DNA of 22,409 nt, taken from positions 1 through 22,409 of the forward strand of contig DATJPW010000207.1 in assembly GCA_035506215.1 (NCBI GenBank), in the 5' to 3' direction. The notes beneath the pieces were generated by a model that saw only the letters and a program-made list of their open reading frames with translations, was not told where the DNA came from and did no database searches. The first letter of the stretch is position 1. Each line of letters begins with the position of its first letter. Positions 14,824-22,409 of the stretch are shown one piece after another. This stretch comes from DATJPW01 sp035506215. Lineage in GTDB: Bacteria > Desulfobacterota > Desulfomonilia > Desulfomonilales > Desulfomonilaceae. A program made the position numbers and the translations under genes.

Positions 14824-15408
14824 TCAACCGTCGGAGCTTAGTTCCATCCTTATCTCATAAACAAGTGCTTCGACGTCTAGCTCCACCGAAAAACCCAGTT
14901 TTTTAGCCATAACGAGCATCTTATTGTTTTCTGGGGAAACAATGCCCCAAATAGACCTTATCCCCAGTTTCCTCGCGACACTTATGGAATGTTTCGCCAA
15001 CAAGTTTCCTATGCCTTTTCCCTGCCAAGCATCTTCTACTACTATTGCAAATTCTCCCTTGGTAGTTTCCTTCTCCTGCGGATCCCGCATGATTCGACAC
15101 ACGCCCAAAATCCTCTCGCGAGACTCAATCTCTTGGATGGCCACCATGGCAACATCACGGGCGTAATCTATTCGGGTAAAGCGCTTAATCCACTTCGGTG
15201 GCAGTTCCTTAACCACGTCCAAAAATCGGAAGAAAATTGAACGCTTGGAAAGCTCTTTGAAGGCTTCTACCAGTAGCGGCGCATCCTCAGGCTTGATGGG
15301 CCGAATAGTTATTGGAAACCCATCCCGGCTGAAAGCTTTTGTTTGGTAACGTGTAGGATACATGGCCCGAAAATCGTCCAAAGGCTCAGGAACCTCAAAG
15401 TCACTCAT
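14824..15408 (-). CDS. GNAT-family acetyltransferase
   Basis: This 194-residue protein has the GNAT fold. An ITIRPIKPEDAPLL strand-helix lies at 33-46. The acetyl-CoA loop QGKGIG is at 129-134, followed by a helix (LLAKHSISVARKLG) and the late NNKMLVMAKKLGFSVE segment. The opening part, with its SKRSIFFRF motif at 54-62, resembles the acetyltransferase domain attached to some acyl-CoA synthetases and Pat-type protein lysine acetyltransferases. Protein acetylation is therefore a possible role, but inferred. There is no nucleotide-binding or synthetase domain here. The ATG has a GGGGTG site upstream. It lies about 80 bases after the universal stress protein on the same strand and may share its transcript. 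Confidence 0.85.
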   Translation of the reverse strand: MSDFEVPEPLDDFRAMYPTRYQTKAFSRDGFPITIRPIKPEDAPLLVEAFKELSKRSIFFRFLDVVKELPPKWIKRFTRIDYARDVAMVAIQEIESRERILGVCRIMRDPQEKETTKGEFAIVVEDAWQGKGIGNLLAKHSISVARKLGIRSIWGIVSPENNKMLVMAKKLGFSVELDVEALVYEIRMELSSDG

Positions 15409-15488
15409 TGCACCCCACTCTTAACGACAATGAATCTGTCCCAGTATTTTTTCCCACAGAATGGTAGAGCGGAACTGTCAACTCATCT

Positions 15489-15998
15489 TTACTCTGGACC
15501 ACCGGGAGGTTCGTGAGCTGAAAATCTAACAATCAAGACCGGGCAACCGGCTGTTCTAAGAACATTCTCAGCCACGCTCCCGAGCACCATGAGCCTGAAT
15601 CCTGTCCTTCCATGAGTTCCCATCACAATCAGGTCGATGCATTCCTCCGCGGCTAACCGAACTATCTGTTCAGATGGAATTCCTATTCTGGAATACGTCT
15701 TAACTTCTTTCAGCGCCGACCGAAATTCCTTCGTCATGGATTCGAGTTCCGTATTCACTGATCTCGCGACACTCTTTTGAAGTTGATCAGCAACAACTGT
15801 CTGAATGAGAATAGGAATGTTGCGTACGTAGAAGGCCAGGGGTACCGCCCAAGGATCGGTGACATGGACAATTGCAAGGCTGGCCCCAAAGGCCTTGGCA
15901 TATTCACAGGCGCATTGGCCAGCGGCTAATGAATTCTCGGAGAAGTCAGTGCAGAACAGAATTTTTTTTTGGGAATCATCATCTGAGCCTCCCCCCAC
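15489..15998 (-). CDS. Universal stress protein (UspA family)
   Basis: The 169-residue Usp domain starts at KKILFCTDFSENS and ends with the ATP-binding pattern GTHGRTGFRLMVLGSVAENV (G-X2-G-X9-G-S) followed by CPVLIV. The length is normal for a single-domain Usp. The in-frame start is a GTG at 15998 with no good ribosome binding site. In contrast, an ATG-ATG pair at about 15976-15981, in the neighbouring frame, has a strong GGGGGAGG ahead of it. It would enter the Usp frame if the A9 run (T9 on the plus strand, 15962-15970) were one base longer. This may be a slippage switch, a pseudogene-forming indel or a sequencing error. The gene follows a PhoU-like gene on the same strand, suggesting a stress or phosphate role. 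Confidence 0.85.
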   Translation of the reverse strand: MGGGSDDDSQKKILFCTDFSENSLAAGQCACEYAKAFGASLAIVHVTDPWAVPLAFYVRNIPILIQTVVADQLQKSVARSVNTELESMTKEFRSALKEVKTYSRIGIPSEQIVRLAAEECIDLIVMGTHGRTGFRLMVLGSVAENVLRTAGCPVLIVRFSAHEPPGGPE

Positions 15999-16054
15999 TA
16001 GGACCTGAAACCAAATCGCGGATCAGCCGTCGATCTTCAACTTGTTTCAATAGT

Positions 16055-16804
16055 TCACGCCCTCTTCTCCTCTGCTTGTTCACGTGCTTCGCCGACAGCT
16101 GAAGATGTTGTTCCAAGTTCAAGAAGAGTAGCGCACATCCTGTTTAGATGCTCGTTTATTGCCGTCATGGAATCCAATATAGCCAAGTAAGTTGACGATG
16201 CAAGAGGGGAACAGAATCCTCCTTCCAAGCGCTTCCAATGGGCCAACCTGAAATCTAGCAGCATTTGGCCCAACTTCTTGCTCTGGGACATAATGTGTTC
16301 AAGGATAACCTTGTTGGGTGTTACAAGGGAATCACGTAGGTTGGTGATCATATCAGACAAAAACACAAAGAGTTGATGAAGCTCCTCATGGGCCTTGTAG
16401 GTAAAAGGTATACCGTCCCGACCCTTGACCCGGCAACGGTTCAAGATACGCTCAAGCATGTCCCCTATTCCTGCCATGCGGTAAGGAAACCTGATAAGGC
16501 CCTTCAGCAGATCTGTCCTCAATTTTGAAGAAGCGAGGTCTGTGGTGAGCACTTTTTCCTGCTGATGAACTTCCTTTGCCAGAGACTCACAGGCATCCAT
16601 CTGTTTCTGTGACCCACTGACTACACATTTTGAAAGAAGCCTGATCATTTCGATGATCTTGCTGCTCATCATCAGCAAGCCTTCCTGCAAAGAGACGGCC
16701 TCGGAAACCGGCCGGCTATGCAGATCCTCCAGTCTGAGAGCCTCGGCATTGTGCTTGGGACTGATAATGCGAAAAGGGTCAAAGAATAGAGCTTTTTCTT
16801 TCAT
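16055..16804 (-). CDS. PhoU-like helical protein
   Basis: This 249-residue, almost entirely helical protein has two PhoU-like three-helix units. The pattern (KIIEMIRLLSKCVV ... CESLAKEVHQQEKVLTTDLA, then FPYRMAGIGDMLERILNRCR) resembles the C-terminal PhoU-like domain of Na/phosphate cotransporter (NptA/PNaS) proteins more than the canonical PhoU that works with PstSCAB. No transporter part is present. The start has a perfect AGGAGG ribosome binding site, and the ATG overlaps the TGA of a 32-codon ORF (ATGA), so translation is probably coupled. A role in phosphate sensing or transporter control is inference from the family. Confidence 0.75.
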   Translation of the reverse strand: MKEKALFFDPFRIISPKHNAEALRLEDLHSRPVSEAVSLQEGLLMMSSKIIEMIRLLSKCVVSGSQKQMDACESLAKEVHQQEKVLTTDLASSKLRTDLLKGLIRFPYRMAGIGDMLERILNRCRVKGRDGIPFTYKAHEELHQLFVFLSDMITNLRDSLVTPNKVILEHIMSQSKKLGQMLLDFRLAHWKRLEGGFCSPLASSTYLAILDSMTAINEHLNRMCATLLELGTTSSAVGEAREQAEEKRA

Positions 16805-16899
16805 TTCAAGTGCCTCCTGAGCGTCAGCGGACCATAGAGGGTCAAGGCAAATCCAAGTTGTTCCACAACATCCCGTTGCAGTTCTGCACCTGTTTTCAT
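16801..16899 (-). CDS. BON-like mini-ORF coupled to the PhoU-like gene
   Basis: The ORF has 32 codons, starting at an ATG with GTGAGGA upstream and ending in a TGA that overlaps the next ATG (ATGA). The first 15 residues, MKTGAELQRDVVEQL, look like the start of BON-domain proteins (typically MKTD-x-LQxDVxxEL). The rest (GPLTLRRHLK) does not. It may be a relic of a BON gene fused by deletion to the PhoU-like gene, or a leader peptide that couples translation. Confidence 0.5.
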   Translation of the reverse strand: MKTGAELQRDVVEQLGFALTLYGPLTLRRHLK

Positions 16900-16990
16900 A
16901 ATTGAAGTCCTCACTTTTCGGTTGTGCTCGTTAGCACCAAAGGCCGCATCTTGCTAACATTCTAATAAGCATGAGGACTATGAGCGATGT

Positions 16991-18112
16991 TTAAGCCATC
17001 GTCCCAACCGTCCTACGAAAGCGTGCGAGCGCAATACTGAATAAACCTGCGCCGATCACCGCGAGAGCGAGGAATGGCCGCCAGACGACGTCGATGCCGG
17101 CCCCGCGGTAAAGGATTTGCTGGGCGAAGATGACAAAATGCGTCGTCGGCGCCCCCAGCATCACGTACTGAACCAACTCGGGCATGCTCTCACGCGGGGT
17201 CAGGCCGCCGGACAGCGACTGTAGCGGCAGCAGGACCAGGATCAGCAGGAGGGCGAACTGCGGCATCGTGCCGGCGAAGGTGGCCAGGAAGATGCCCAGC
17301 GACGTGGCGGCGAACAGGTGGATCGCTGCGCCGCACAGGAAGAGTGGGATCGAACCCTGGATGGGGACCGACAGCAGCCCCCGCACGACGAGGGTGAGGG
17401 ATAAGGAACAGGCGACGACCACCACCAGCCCCATCGACCAGATCTTGCTCGTCATGATCTCGAACGGCGTTACCGGCATCACCAGAAGGTGCTCAATCGT
17501 GCCGCGCTCGCGCTCGCGGAGCAGCGCGGCGCCGGTGAGGATCATCGCCAGCAAGGTGACCTGGTCGATCAGTTTCACCACGCTCATGAACCAGTACCGG
17601 TCCAGGTTGGGGTTGAAGCGCACCCGCCACGCCAGATCCACCGGCGGCCGGGGGACAGACCGGTAGCGCTGGAGGAACGTCTGCACCTCGCCGTTGACGA
17701 TCGTCTGGACGTACCCGCTGCCGTTGAAGGCCTGGAGCATCCGGTTCGCATCGACGTTGAGCTGGACCGCGGGTGCGCGGCCGGCCAGCACGTCCTCCTG
17801 GAACTTGGGAGGGATGTCCAGGGCGAAGGTGTCCAGCCCGGCGTCCATCCGCGAATCCATCTCGTCTATTGTCACCATCCGCGCAGGCAAGAACCACGGC
17901 GGGTAGAATGCGTTGACGATCCGCTGAGACAACGGCGACTGGTCCTCGTCCACGATCGCGATTGGCGCCTGGTGGAGCGTGTCGGCCACCCCGGTCCCGA
18001 CCAAATAGATATCCAGCGTGAAGGCATAGGCGATCAGCACCAACATGATCGGGTCGCGGATCAGGCTCCAAAACTCTTTGACTCCCAAGTGCAGAATATT
18101 ATCCATGCGCAT
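16991..18112 (-). CDS. yhhJ: ABC-2 type permease (YhhJ-like)
   Basis: This 373-residue membrane protein of the ABC-2 permease family has an N-terminal helix (about 21-40), a large extracytoplasmic domain (about 45-170, with QAPIAIVDEDQSPLSQRIV), and then five hydrophobic segments from about 175 to the end. The RERERGTIEHLLVMPVTPFE motif between the second and third helices is typical of YhiN/YhhJ-type exporters. The ATG is three bases beyond the stop of the fused ATPase gene and has AGGAGG upstream, so it is the last gene of an operon with the genes at 18116 and 20919. It likely forms the export channel together with the permease half of the fused protein. Base composition is clearly GC-richer than the genes before 16900. 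Confidence 0.88.
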   Translation of the reverse strand: MRMDNILHLGVKEFWSLIRDPIMLVLIAYAFTLDIYLVGTGVADTLHQAPIAIVDEDQSPLSQRIVNAFYPPWFLPARMVTIDEMDSRMDAGLDTFALDIPPKFQEDVLAGRAPAVQLNVDANRMLQAFNGSGYVQTIVNGEVQTFLQRYRSVPRPPVDLAWRVRFNPNLDRYWFMSVVKLIDQVTLLAMILTGAALLRERERGTIEHLLVMPVTPFEIMTSKIWSMGLVVVVACSLSLTLVVRGLLSVPIQGSIPLFLCGAAIHLFAATSLGIFLATFAGTMPQFALLLILVLLPLQSLSGGLTPRESMPELVQYVMLGAPTTHFVIFAQQILYRGAGIDVVWRPFLALAVIGAGLFSIALARFRRTVGTMA

Positions 18113-18115
18113 AGC

Positions 18116-20926
18116 TCAGTCCTCCTGTTTCCTCAAGAGCGCCACGCTCGATCCGACCAGCACCAGGAGGGCGATCAGCAACGGCGCGTACGAGCGGTAC
18201 AGATCGGAGAAGCCCAGGGCCTTCGAGAAGGTGCCTCGGGTGATCGTGAGGAAATGCGTGGTAGGGTAGACGCTCCCGATCAGGGCTGCGGCCCCTTCCA
18301 GCGAAGAAACCGGGTCAATGAGTCCGGAGAAGATGAGAGAAGGAAGGAGCGTGAGCACGGCAGTGGCAAAGAGAGCCGCCACCTGAGTGCGCGTGAAGGT
18401 CGAGATGAGCAGCCCTAACGAGGTGGCGCAGGCGACGTAGAGCAGCGCGCCCGCGGCCTCGGCCGCGAAGCTCCCCTTCAGCGGCACCCCGAAGTAGGTT
18501 ACCGAGAGAGCCGCGAGCAGCAGGAAGTTGAGCATCCCCAGGATCACATACGGGAGCTGCTTGCCCAGCAGGAATTCCAGGCGCGTCGTTGGCGTGACGT
18601 AAAAATTGATGATCGAGCCGAGGTCCTTCTCGCGAACCACCGAGAGCGTGGCCAGCATGGCCGGGATCAGCAGCAGCAGGAGCGGGATCACCGCCGGCAC
18701 GAATGCCACTAGGCTCTTGACGTCCGGGTTATAGCGATAGCGCAGCTCAATGGTCGCGGGCTCGACCAGGCTGCGCTGACCCAGGCCGACCTGCTGGCGC
18801 ACGCCGAGGCGATGCCGGGCCACGTAGGCCAGCCAAAGGGCATGCATGCCCAGCGCGTAGCTCCGGATCGTTTCGCCGCGATTCGGCTGGGCGCCGTCGA
18901 TCCAGATGCCGACCTGCACCGGCCGCCCGCGCTCCAGGTCGCGGCCGAAGCGGGGAGGGATCTCGACCGCCATGCTAAGCTCGCCCGACCGCATCCGCCG
19001 GTCGAGGTCCTGGTAGTCGACGATCGGCGCCTGTTCGACGAAATACCGGGGCGTGCCGAAAATATTGAGGATGTAATCACGACTGGCGGTCGTCTGGTCG
19101 CGGTCGAGCACGGCGAAGCTCAGGTGCTCCACGTCCAGAGTGATGCCGTAACCCATGATGATCATCAGGATCACACTGCCCAGCCCAGCCAGTGTCATGC
19201 GAATCGGGTCGCGGGTCAGCTCGAGCAGCTCGCGGTAGCTGCAGCTCAGCAGCCGCTGGAGGCTGAACCAGGAGCTGATTCGGCTCGGGGTGGAGTCGGA
19301 CTCCGCTGCCGCGCCCGCCTTGGCCAGCACGGTTTGCGCCGCCGCCGGCTCGGCGGCCTGACCCTTGGATGCCGCCTCTTGCAGGTAGCTGATGAAAGCG
19401 TCTTCCAGCGTGGCCGTACCACTCTTTTCGACCAGCCCGGTCGGCGTGTCGCTGACCAGCACCTGGCCGGCGTGCATCAGCGAGATGCGGTCACAGCGCC
19501 CGGCCTCGTTGATGAAGTGGGTGGAGACGAAGATGGTGACCTTGTCGCGGCGGGAGAGTTCGATCAGGTGTTCCCAGAAGCTGTCCCGCGCCACCGGATC
19601 GACTCCCGAGGTCGGTTCGTCGAGGATCAGCAGCTCGGGCTGGTGAATCAACGCCACCGCCAGCGACAGACGCTGCCGTTGTCCCAGAGGGAGCGAGTCG
19701 GGCAGGGAGTCTATGACCTCCTCGAGACCGAACCGCCGGGCCGTATGTTCGATTCGCTCTGGGATCTCTTCGTTCGGCACCTGAAACAGCTGTGCGTGTA
19801 ACAGCAGATTCTGCCTGACTGTCAGCTCGGAATAGAGCGAGAAGGCCTGCGACATGTAACCGACCCGCCGCCGCGTCGCGATGTCCTCGGCATCGACCTC
19901 GTGGCCGAACAGCCAGGCCTTGCCTTCGCTGGCCGGCAGCAGGCCCGTCAGCATCTTCATCGTCGTCGTTTTGCCGCAGCCGTTGGAGCCGAGGAAGCCG
20001 AAGATCTCGCCCCGCTCGATCCGGAACGTTACGTGGTCGACGGCGACAAAGTCGCCGAAGCGCATGGTCAGGTCCCTAGCTTCGATAGCCACCTCGCCGT
20101 CGCCCGCCGCGCGCGGGGGGATCACCACCTCCCGGTGGCCGCTCCGCTTCTCCTCCGGCAGCAGGCCGATGAAGGCGGCCTCCAGGGACTGAGTCCCGGT
20201 CCGCGAAAGCAGCTCCGCGGGCGTGCCGGTGGCGAGCACCCGCCCGGCGTCCATCGCGACCAGCCAATCAAACCGTGCGGCTTCCTCCATGTAGGCGGTC
20301 GCCACCAGGACGCTCATGCCCGGCCGGTCGGCACGGATGCGGTCGATCAGCTCCCAGAACTGCCGCCGCGACAGGGGATCCACTCCGGTCGTCGGCTCGT
20401 CGAGGATCAGCAGGTCCGGGTCATGGATCAGTGCGCAGCACAGGCAGAGCTTCTGCTTCATGCCGCCGGACAACTTGCCGGCAGGCCTGTCAGCAAATGG
20501 CGCAAGGCCTGTGCTCTCCAGCAGCTCGGCGATGCGGCGCTTCGATTCGGCATGGCTGTGGCCGAAAAGCCGGCCGAAAAAATCAGCGTTCTCGAAGATC
20601 GAAAGCGTCAGGTACAGGTTCTTGCCCAAGCCCTGGGGCATGTACGCTATGCGTGGGCAGGCCGTCCTGCGGAAGCCCGCGTCCGCCATGTCGCCCCCGA
20701 GCACCTCGACCTGGCCCTGCTGAATTCGGCGGGAGCCGGCAATCAGCGCCAGCAGGCTGGACTTGCCCACGCCATCCGGGCCGATCAGGCCGACCATGCG
20801 GCCGGCCGGCAGGTCAAGGCTCACGGCATCAAGGGCGAGCGTCTTACCGTACCGCAAGCTGACTTCAGTCACTCGAGCCACCGGCGCCGAATCGGATTGG
20901 CCGACGAAGGAGGTACGATTAGTCAT
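18116..20926 (-). CDS. rbbA: Fused double ATP-binding / ABC-2 permease protein (RbbA-like)
   Basis: This 936-residue fusion has a first ATPase domain at about 14-255 (Walker A GPDGVGKS 49-56, signature LSGGM 152-156, Walker B LLILDE 172-177). A second ATPase domain lies at about 278-515 (GSNGCGKT 313-320, altered signature LPLGQ 412-416, LLILDE 432-437). After an Ala-rich linker comes an ABC-2 permease half from about 555, with a first helix near 578-597, an extracytoplasmic domain and five more helices. This layout is that of E. coli RbbA (YhiH), described as a ribosome-bound ATPase, and of many efflux fusions; which role applies here is open. Its start overlaps the end of the membrane-fusion gene by eight bases (ATGACTAA). 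It works with the two neighbouring genes as a three-part exporter. Confidence 0.9.
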   Translation of the reverse strand: MTNRTSFVGQSDSAPVARVTEVSLRYGKTLALDAVSLDLPAGRMVGLIGPDGVGKSSLLALIAGSRRIQQGQVEVLGGDMADAGFRRTACPRIAYMPQGLGKNLYLTLSIFENADFFGRLFGHSHAESKRRIAELLESTGLAPFADRPAGKLSGGMKQKLCLCCALIHDPDLLILDEPTTGVDPLSRRQFWELIDRIRADRPGMSVLVATAYMEEAARFDWLVAMDAGRVLATGTPAELLSRTGTQSLEAAFIGLLPEEKRSGHREVVIPPRAAGDGEVAIEARDLTMRFGDFVAVDHVTFRIERGEIFGFLGSNGCGKTTTMKMLTGLLPASEGKAWLFGHEVDAEDIATRRRVGYMSQAFSLYSELTVRQNLLLHAQLFQVPNEEIPERIEHTARRFGLEEVIDSLPDSLPLGQRQRLSLAVALIHQPELLILDEPTSGVDPVARDSFWEHLIELSRRDKVTIFVSTHFINEAGRCDRISLMHAGQVLVSDTPTGLVEKSGTATLEDAFISYLQEAASKGQAAEPAAAQTVLAKAGAAAESDSTPSRISSWFSLQRLLSCSYRELLELTRDPIRMTLAGLGSVILMIIMGYGITLDVEHLSFAVLDRDQTTASRDYILNIFGTPRYFVEQAPIVDYQDLDRRMRSGELSMAVEIPPRFGRDLERGRPVQVGIWIDGAQPNRGETIRSYALGMHALWLAYVARHRLGVRQQVGLGQRSLVEPATIELRYRYNPDVKSLVAFVPAVIPLLLLLIPAMLATLSVVREKDLGSIINFYVTPTTRLEFLLGKQLPYVILGMLNFLLLAALSVTYFGVPLKGSFAAEAAGALLYVACATSLGLLISTFTRTQVAALFATAVLTLLPSLIFSGLIDPVSSLEGAAALIGSVYPTTHFLTITRGTFSKALGFSDLYRSYAPLLIALLVLVGSSVALLRKQED

Positions 20927-21989
20927 TGGGAAGTCTTACCTCCAAATTCGCAGGCCATTTGGACTGAGGATCTAAGCGTACATAGGCCATCCCCGGCAAT
21001 CCGGTTTTTACGCGACGAATATGTTGCTTAAGCAGTTCCGGAGGAATATGCGCCTTGATCCGGAAGGTCAGCTTCTGCCGCTCCTCGGCAGTCTCCACAG
21101 TCTTTGGCGTAAACTGAGCGACATCCGCAATGAAGGTCACCGATGCCGGAATGACGTACTGCGGAGCGGCATCGAGTATCAACCGGGCCTCGGTCCCCAC
21201 CCGGACCCGACCAGCCGTGTCCGTCGGCAGGAAGAAGGTCATATAGACGTCGGAGAGATCAACCAGGTTCAGCACTTTACCGCCCGCGTTGAGCACCTCG
21301 GCGGGCTGCGAGATGCGATACTGCACGCGACAGTCGCGCGGCGACTTCAACGCGCTGTCGTTGATGTCCGCCTGGATTCGTTCAATGGTCGCCTGCGTTG
21401 CCTCGATGGCTGCTTGCGATCCGATGACGGCCGCTTTGGCAGTGGCGATACCTGCGTCCGCTGCCGCTACGTTCGCCTCCGACGCCCTGAATGCCGCTTC
21501 TCTGCTGTAGAAAGTGGCACGGTCGTCGTCGAGGTGTTCCTGAGGTCTGGCCCCCGTCTCAACTAGGCTTTCCGTGCGAGTTAAATGCTGTCTTGCGACG
21601 TCGAGCTCGGCCTTGCGCTGCGCCACCACGGACAACGCTGCCGCCTTCTCGCTCTCGCGCTGCACTACAGTGCTTCTGGCAGTTGCCAGGGCACTTTGCG
21701 CCAGACGTCGTTTTGCCTCGGCTTCCCGGAGCTCGGCCGTAAGCACGTCCGTGTCCATTTGAGCTACGACTTGACCGGCGGCGACAAGGTCGCCTTCGTC
21801 CACAAATTCGGCCGCAATGCGGCCTGCAATCTTCGCCGCAACATCGATCTCCGTCGCCTCGATACGCCCGTTGGTGCTCACAAATCCTTCCGGCAATCCC
21901 GCGGGCCGCAAGAATTTCCACCCGGAATAAGCGAGGACGCCTACTACGACGATCGCCGCTGCCAATATAAGCCATTTTCGAGAGATCAT
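20919..21989 (-). CDS. yhiI: HlyD-family membrane-fusion protein (YhiI-like)
   Basis: This 356-residue periplasmic adaptor is anchored by a helix at about 6-26. The biotinyl-lipoyl half (STNGRIEATEIDVAAKIAGR ... VDEGDLVAAGQVVAQMD) spans about 38-80. A long Ala/Glu-rich coiled coil runs from 82 to about 215. The second lipoyl half is ALKSPRDCRVQYRISQPAEV, followed by beta-barrel segments to the end. The family bridges inner-membrane exporters to an outer-membrane channel; no such channel gene is in this operon. It is the first gene, with AAGG shortly before the ATG, and its stop overlaps the start of the next gene. The substrate is unknown, but cationic or hydrophobic drugs are common for the family. 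Confidence 0.9.
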   Translation of the reverse strand: MISRKWLILAAAIVVVGVLAYSGWKFLRPAGLPEGFVSTNGRIEATEIDVAAKIAGRIAAEFVDEGDLVAAGQVVAQMDTDVLTAELREAEAKRRLAQSALATARSTVVQRESEKAAALSVVAQRKAELDVARQHLTRTESLVETGARPQEHLDDDRATFYSREAAFRASEANVAAADAGIATAKAAVIGSQAAIEATQATIERIQADINDSALKSPRDCRVQYRISQPAEVLNAGGKVLNLVDLSDVYMTFFLPTDTAGRVRVGTEARLILDAAPQYVIPASVTFIADVAQFTPKTVETAEERQKLTFRIKAHIPPELLKQHIRRVKTGLPGMAYVRLDPQSKWPANLEVRLPND

Positions 21990-22072
21990 AGTCCTTGCCT
22001 GTTCTGGTGGGTCAGGTCCACCGCATGGTTAATGATGGGTATTTCCTCATTTTCCCTGGCTCCCATTCCCAT

Positions 22073-22409
22073 TCAAGTGTCCAAAGGCACCTGATGGGGG
22101 ATGGTGAAGAAAAACGTCGAGCCTTTACCCGGCTTGGATTTGACCCAGATCCGTCCCCCGTGATGCTCGACGATTTTCTTACAATTGGCCAATCCTATTC
22201 CGGTTCCAGGACGATCCGCACTCGAATCGATCCGCTTAAAAATACGAAAGATTCTGTCGAAATAGGGTGGTTCGATTCCAATACCGTTGTCTTTGACAGA
22301 GAACCTCCACTCGCTCCCTTCCAAAGATGCTCCGACATGAATCTCGGGGGGATCATCACCGGCAAACTTGATTGCGTTGCCTACAAGGTTTTGAAATACC
22401 TGGATGAGC
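22073..22409 (-). CDS. Histidine kinase, C-terminal ATPase domain (partial)
   Basis: The reading frame is open to the window edge and encodes the last 112 residues of a sensor histidine kinase. The N box (FQNLVGNAIKF), G1 box (DNGIGIE), F box (FDRIFRIFKRIDSS) and G2 box (GTGIGLANCKKIVEHHGG) appear in the right order, and the end (GSTFFFTIP) is typical. The histidine and any sensor domain lie outside the window. The motif set matches kinases of the PAS-phytochrome type. It is 83 bases upstream of the export operon on the same strand, so it may or may not be co-transcribed with it. Confidence 0.92.
   Translation of the reverse strand, partial: LIQVFQNLVGNAIKFAGDDPPEIHVGASLEGSEWRFSVKDNGIGIEPPYFDRIFRIFKRIDSSADRPGTGIGLANCKKIVEHHGGRIWVKSKPGKGSTFFFTIPHQVPLDT

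Noticed and set aside
17489..18418. Plus-strand ORF of 309 codons in the export operon
   Set aside because: Antisense to two clear ABC genes. GC-rich sequence gives long spurious frames, and the translation is Arg/Glu/His-rich without motifs.
19901..21031. Plus-strand ORF of 376 codons
   Set aside because: Antisense to the ATPase domains, whose Walker motifs prove the minus strand; shadow.
22004..22022. GGTGG/CCACC hairpin before the export operon
   Set aside because: Only five base pairs and no T tract; too weak to call a terminator or attenuator.

Overview
The window looks like a chromosomal segment of an anaerobic Desulfobacterota-type (deltaproteobacterial) bacterium. This is inferred from gene content: a tungsten/molybdenum aldehyde:ferredoxin oxidoreductase with a MoaD/ThiS-like partner, an iron-dependent alcohol dehydrogenase, a large outer-membrane barrel protein, a caspase/Sel1 protein, and several IS remnants. 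No rRNA, tRNA or CRISPR was seen, and the species cannot be named from sequence alone.

Positions 1-4250 (all minus strand) hold, in transcription order, an outer-membrane beta-barrel protein, a short dead fragment of an iron-containing alcohol dehydrogenase, an aldehyde:ferredoxin oxidoreductase (AOR), and a small MoaD/ThiS-fold protein. With the intact alcohol dehydrogenase at 5923-7089 this suggests oxidation of alcohol to aldehyde to acid. The dead fragment shows that a second dehydrogenase once sat directly in front of AOR.

Positions 4390-9400 are a graveyard of mobile and broken DNA: a ferredoxin tail, two degraded direct copies of a DDE-transposase 3' end (4541-4800 and 7861-8122) flanking the intact alcohol dehydrogenase, the head of an IS630-type transposase, a radical-SAM scrap, a truncated double zinc-ribbon protein, a small exported twin-CX3C protein, two overlapping small ORFs, and a 94-bp MITE-like element between TA dinucleotides.

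Positions 9400-12700 begin with a double-Cache membrane sensor cut off by an IS1595-family insertion sequence (10337-11313). An intrinsic terminator abuts the right end of that insertion. Beyond it lie minus-strand hypothetical genes that appear frameshifted.

Positions 12700-16900 carry a secreted or membrane-anchored caspase-like protein with eight Sel1 repeats on the plus strand. On the minus strand follow a likely stress/phosphate cluster: a BON-like mini-ORF, a PhoU-like protein, a universal stress protein and a GNAT acetyltransferase.

Positions 16990-21990 are a compact, visibly GC-richer three-gene operon of the YhiI-RbbA-YhhJ type: a HlyD-like membrane-fusion protein, a fused double-ATPase/permease, and an ABC-2 permease. 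The window ends inside the C-terminal ATPase domain of a histidine kinase.

No clearly new multi-gene system is proven. The most unusual items are the twin-CX3C exported protein, the BON-like mini-ORF coupled to a PhoU-like gene, the A9 tract at the start of the Usp gene, the MITE in front of the Cache sensor, and the caspase with nearly identical Sel1 units.
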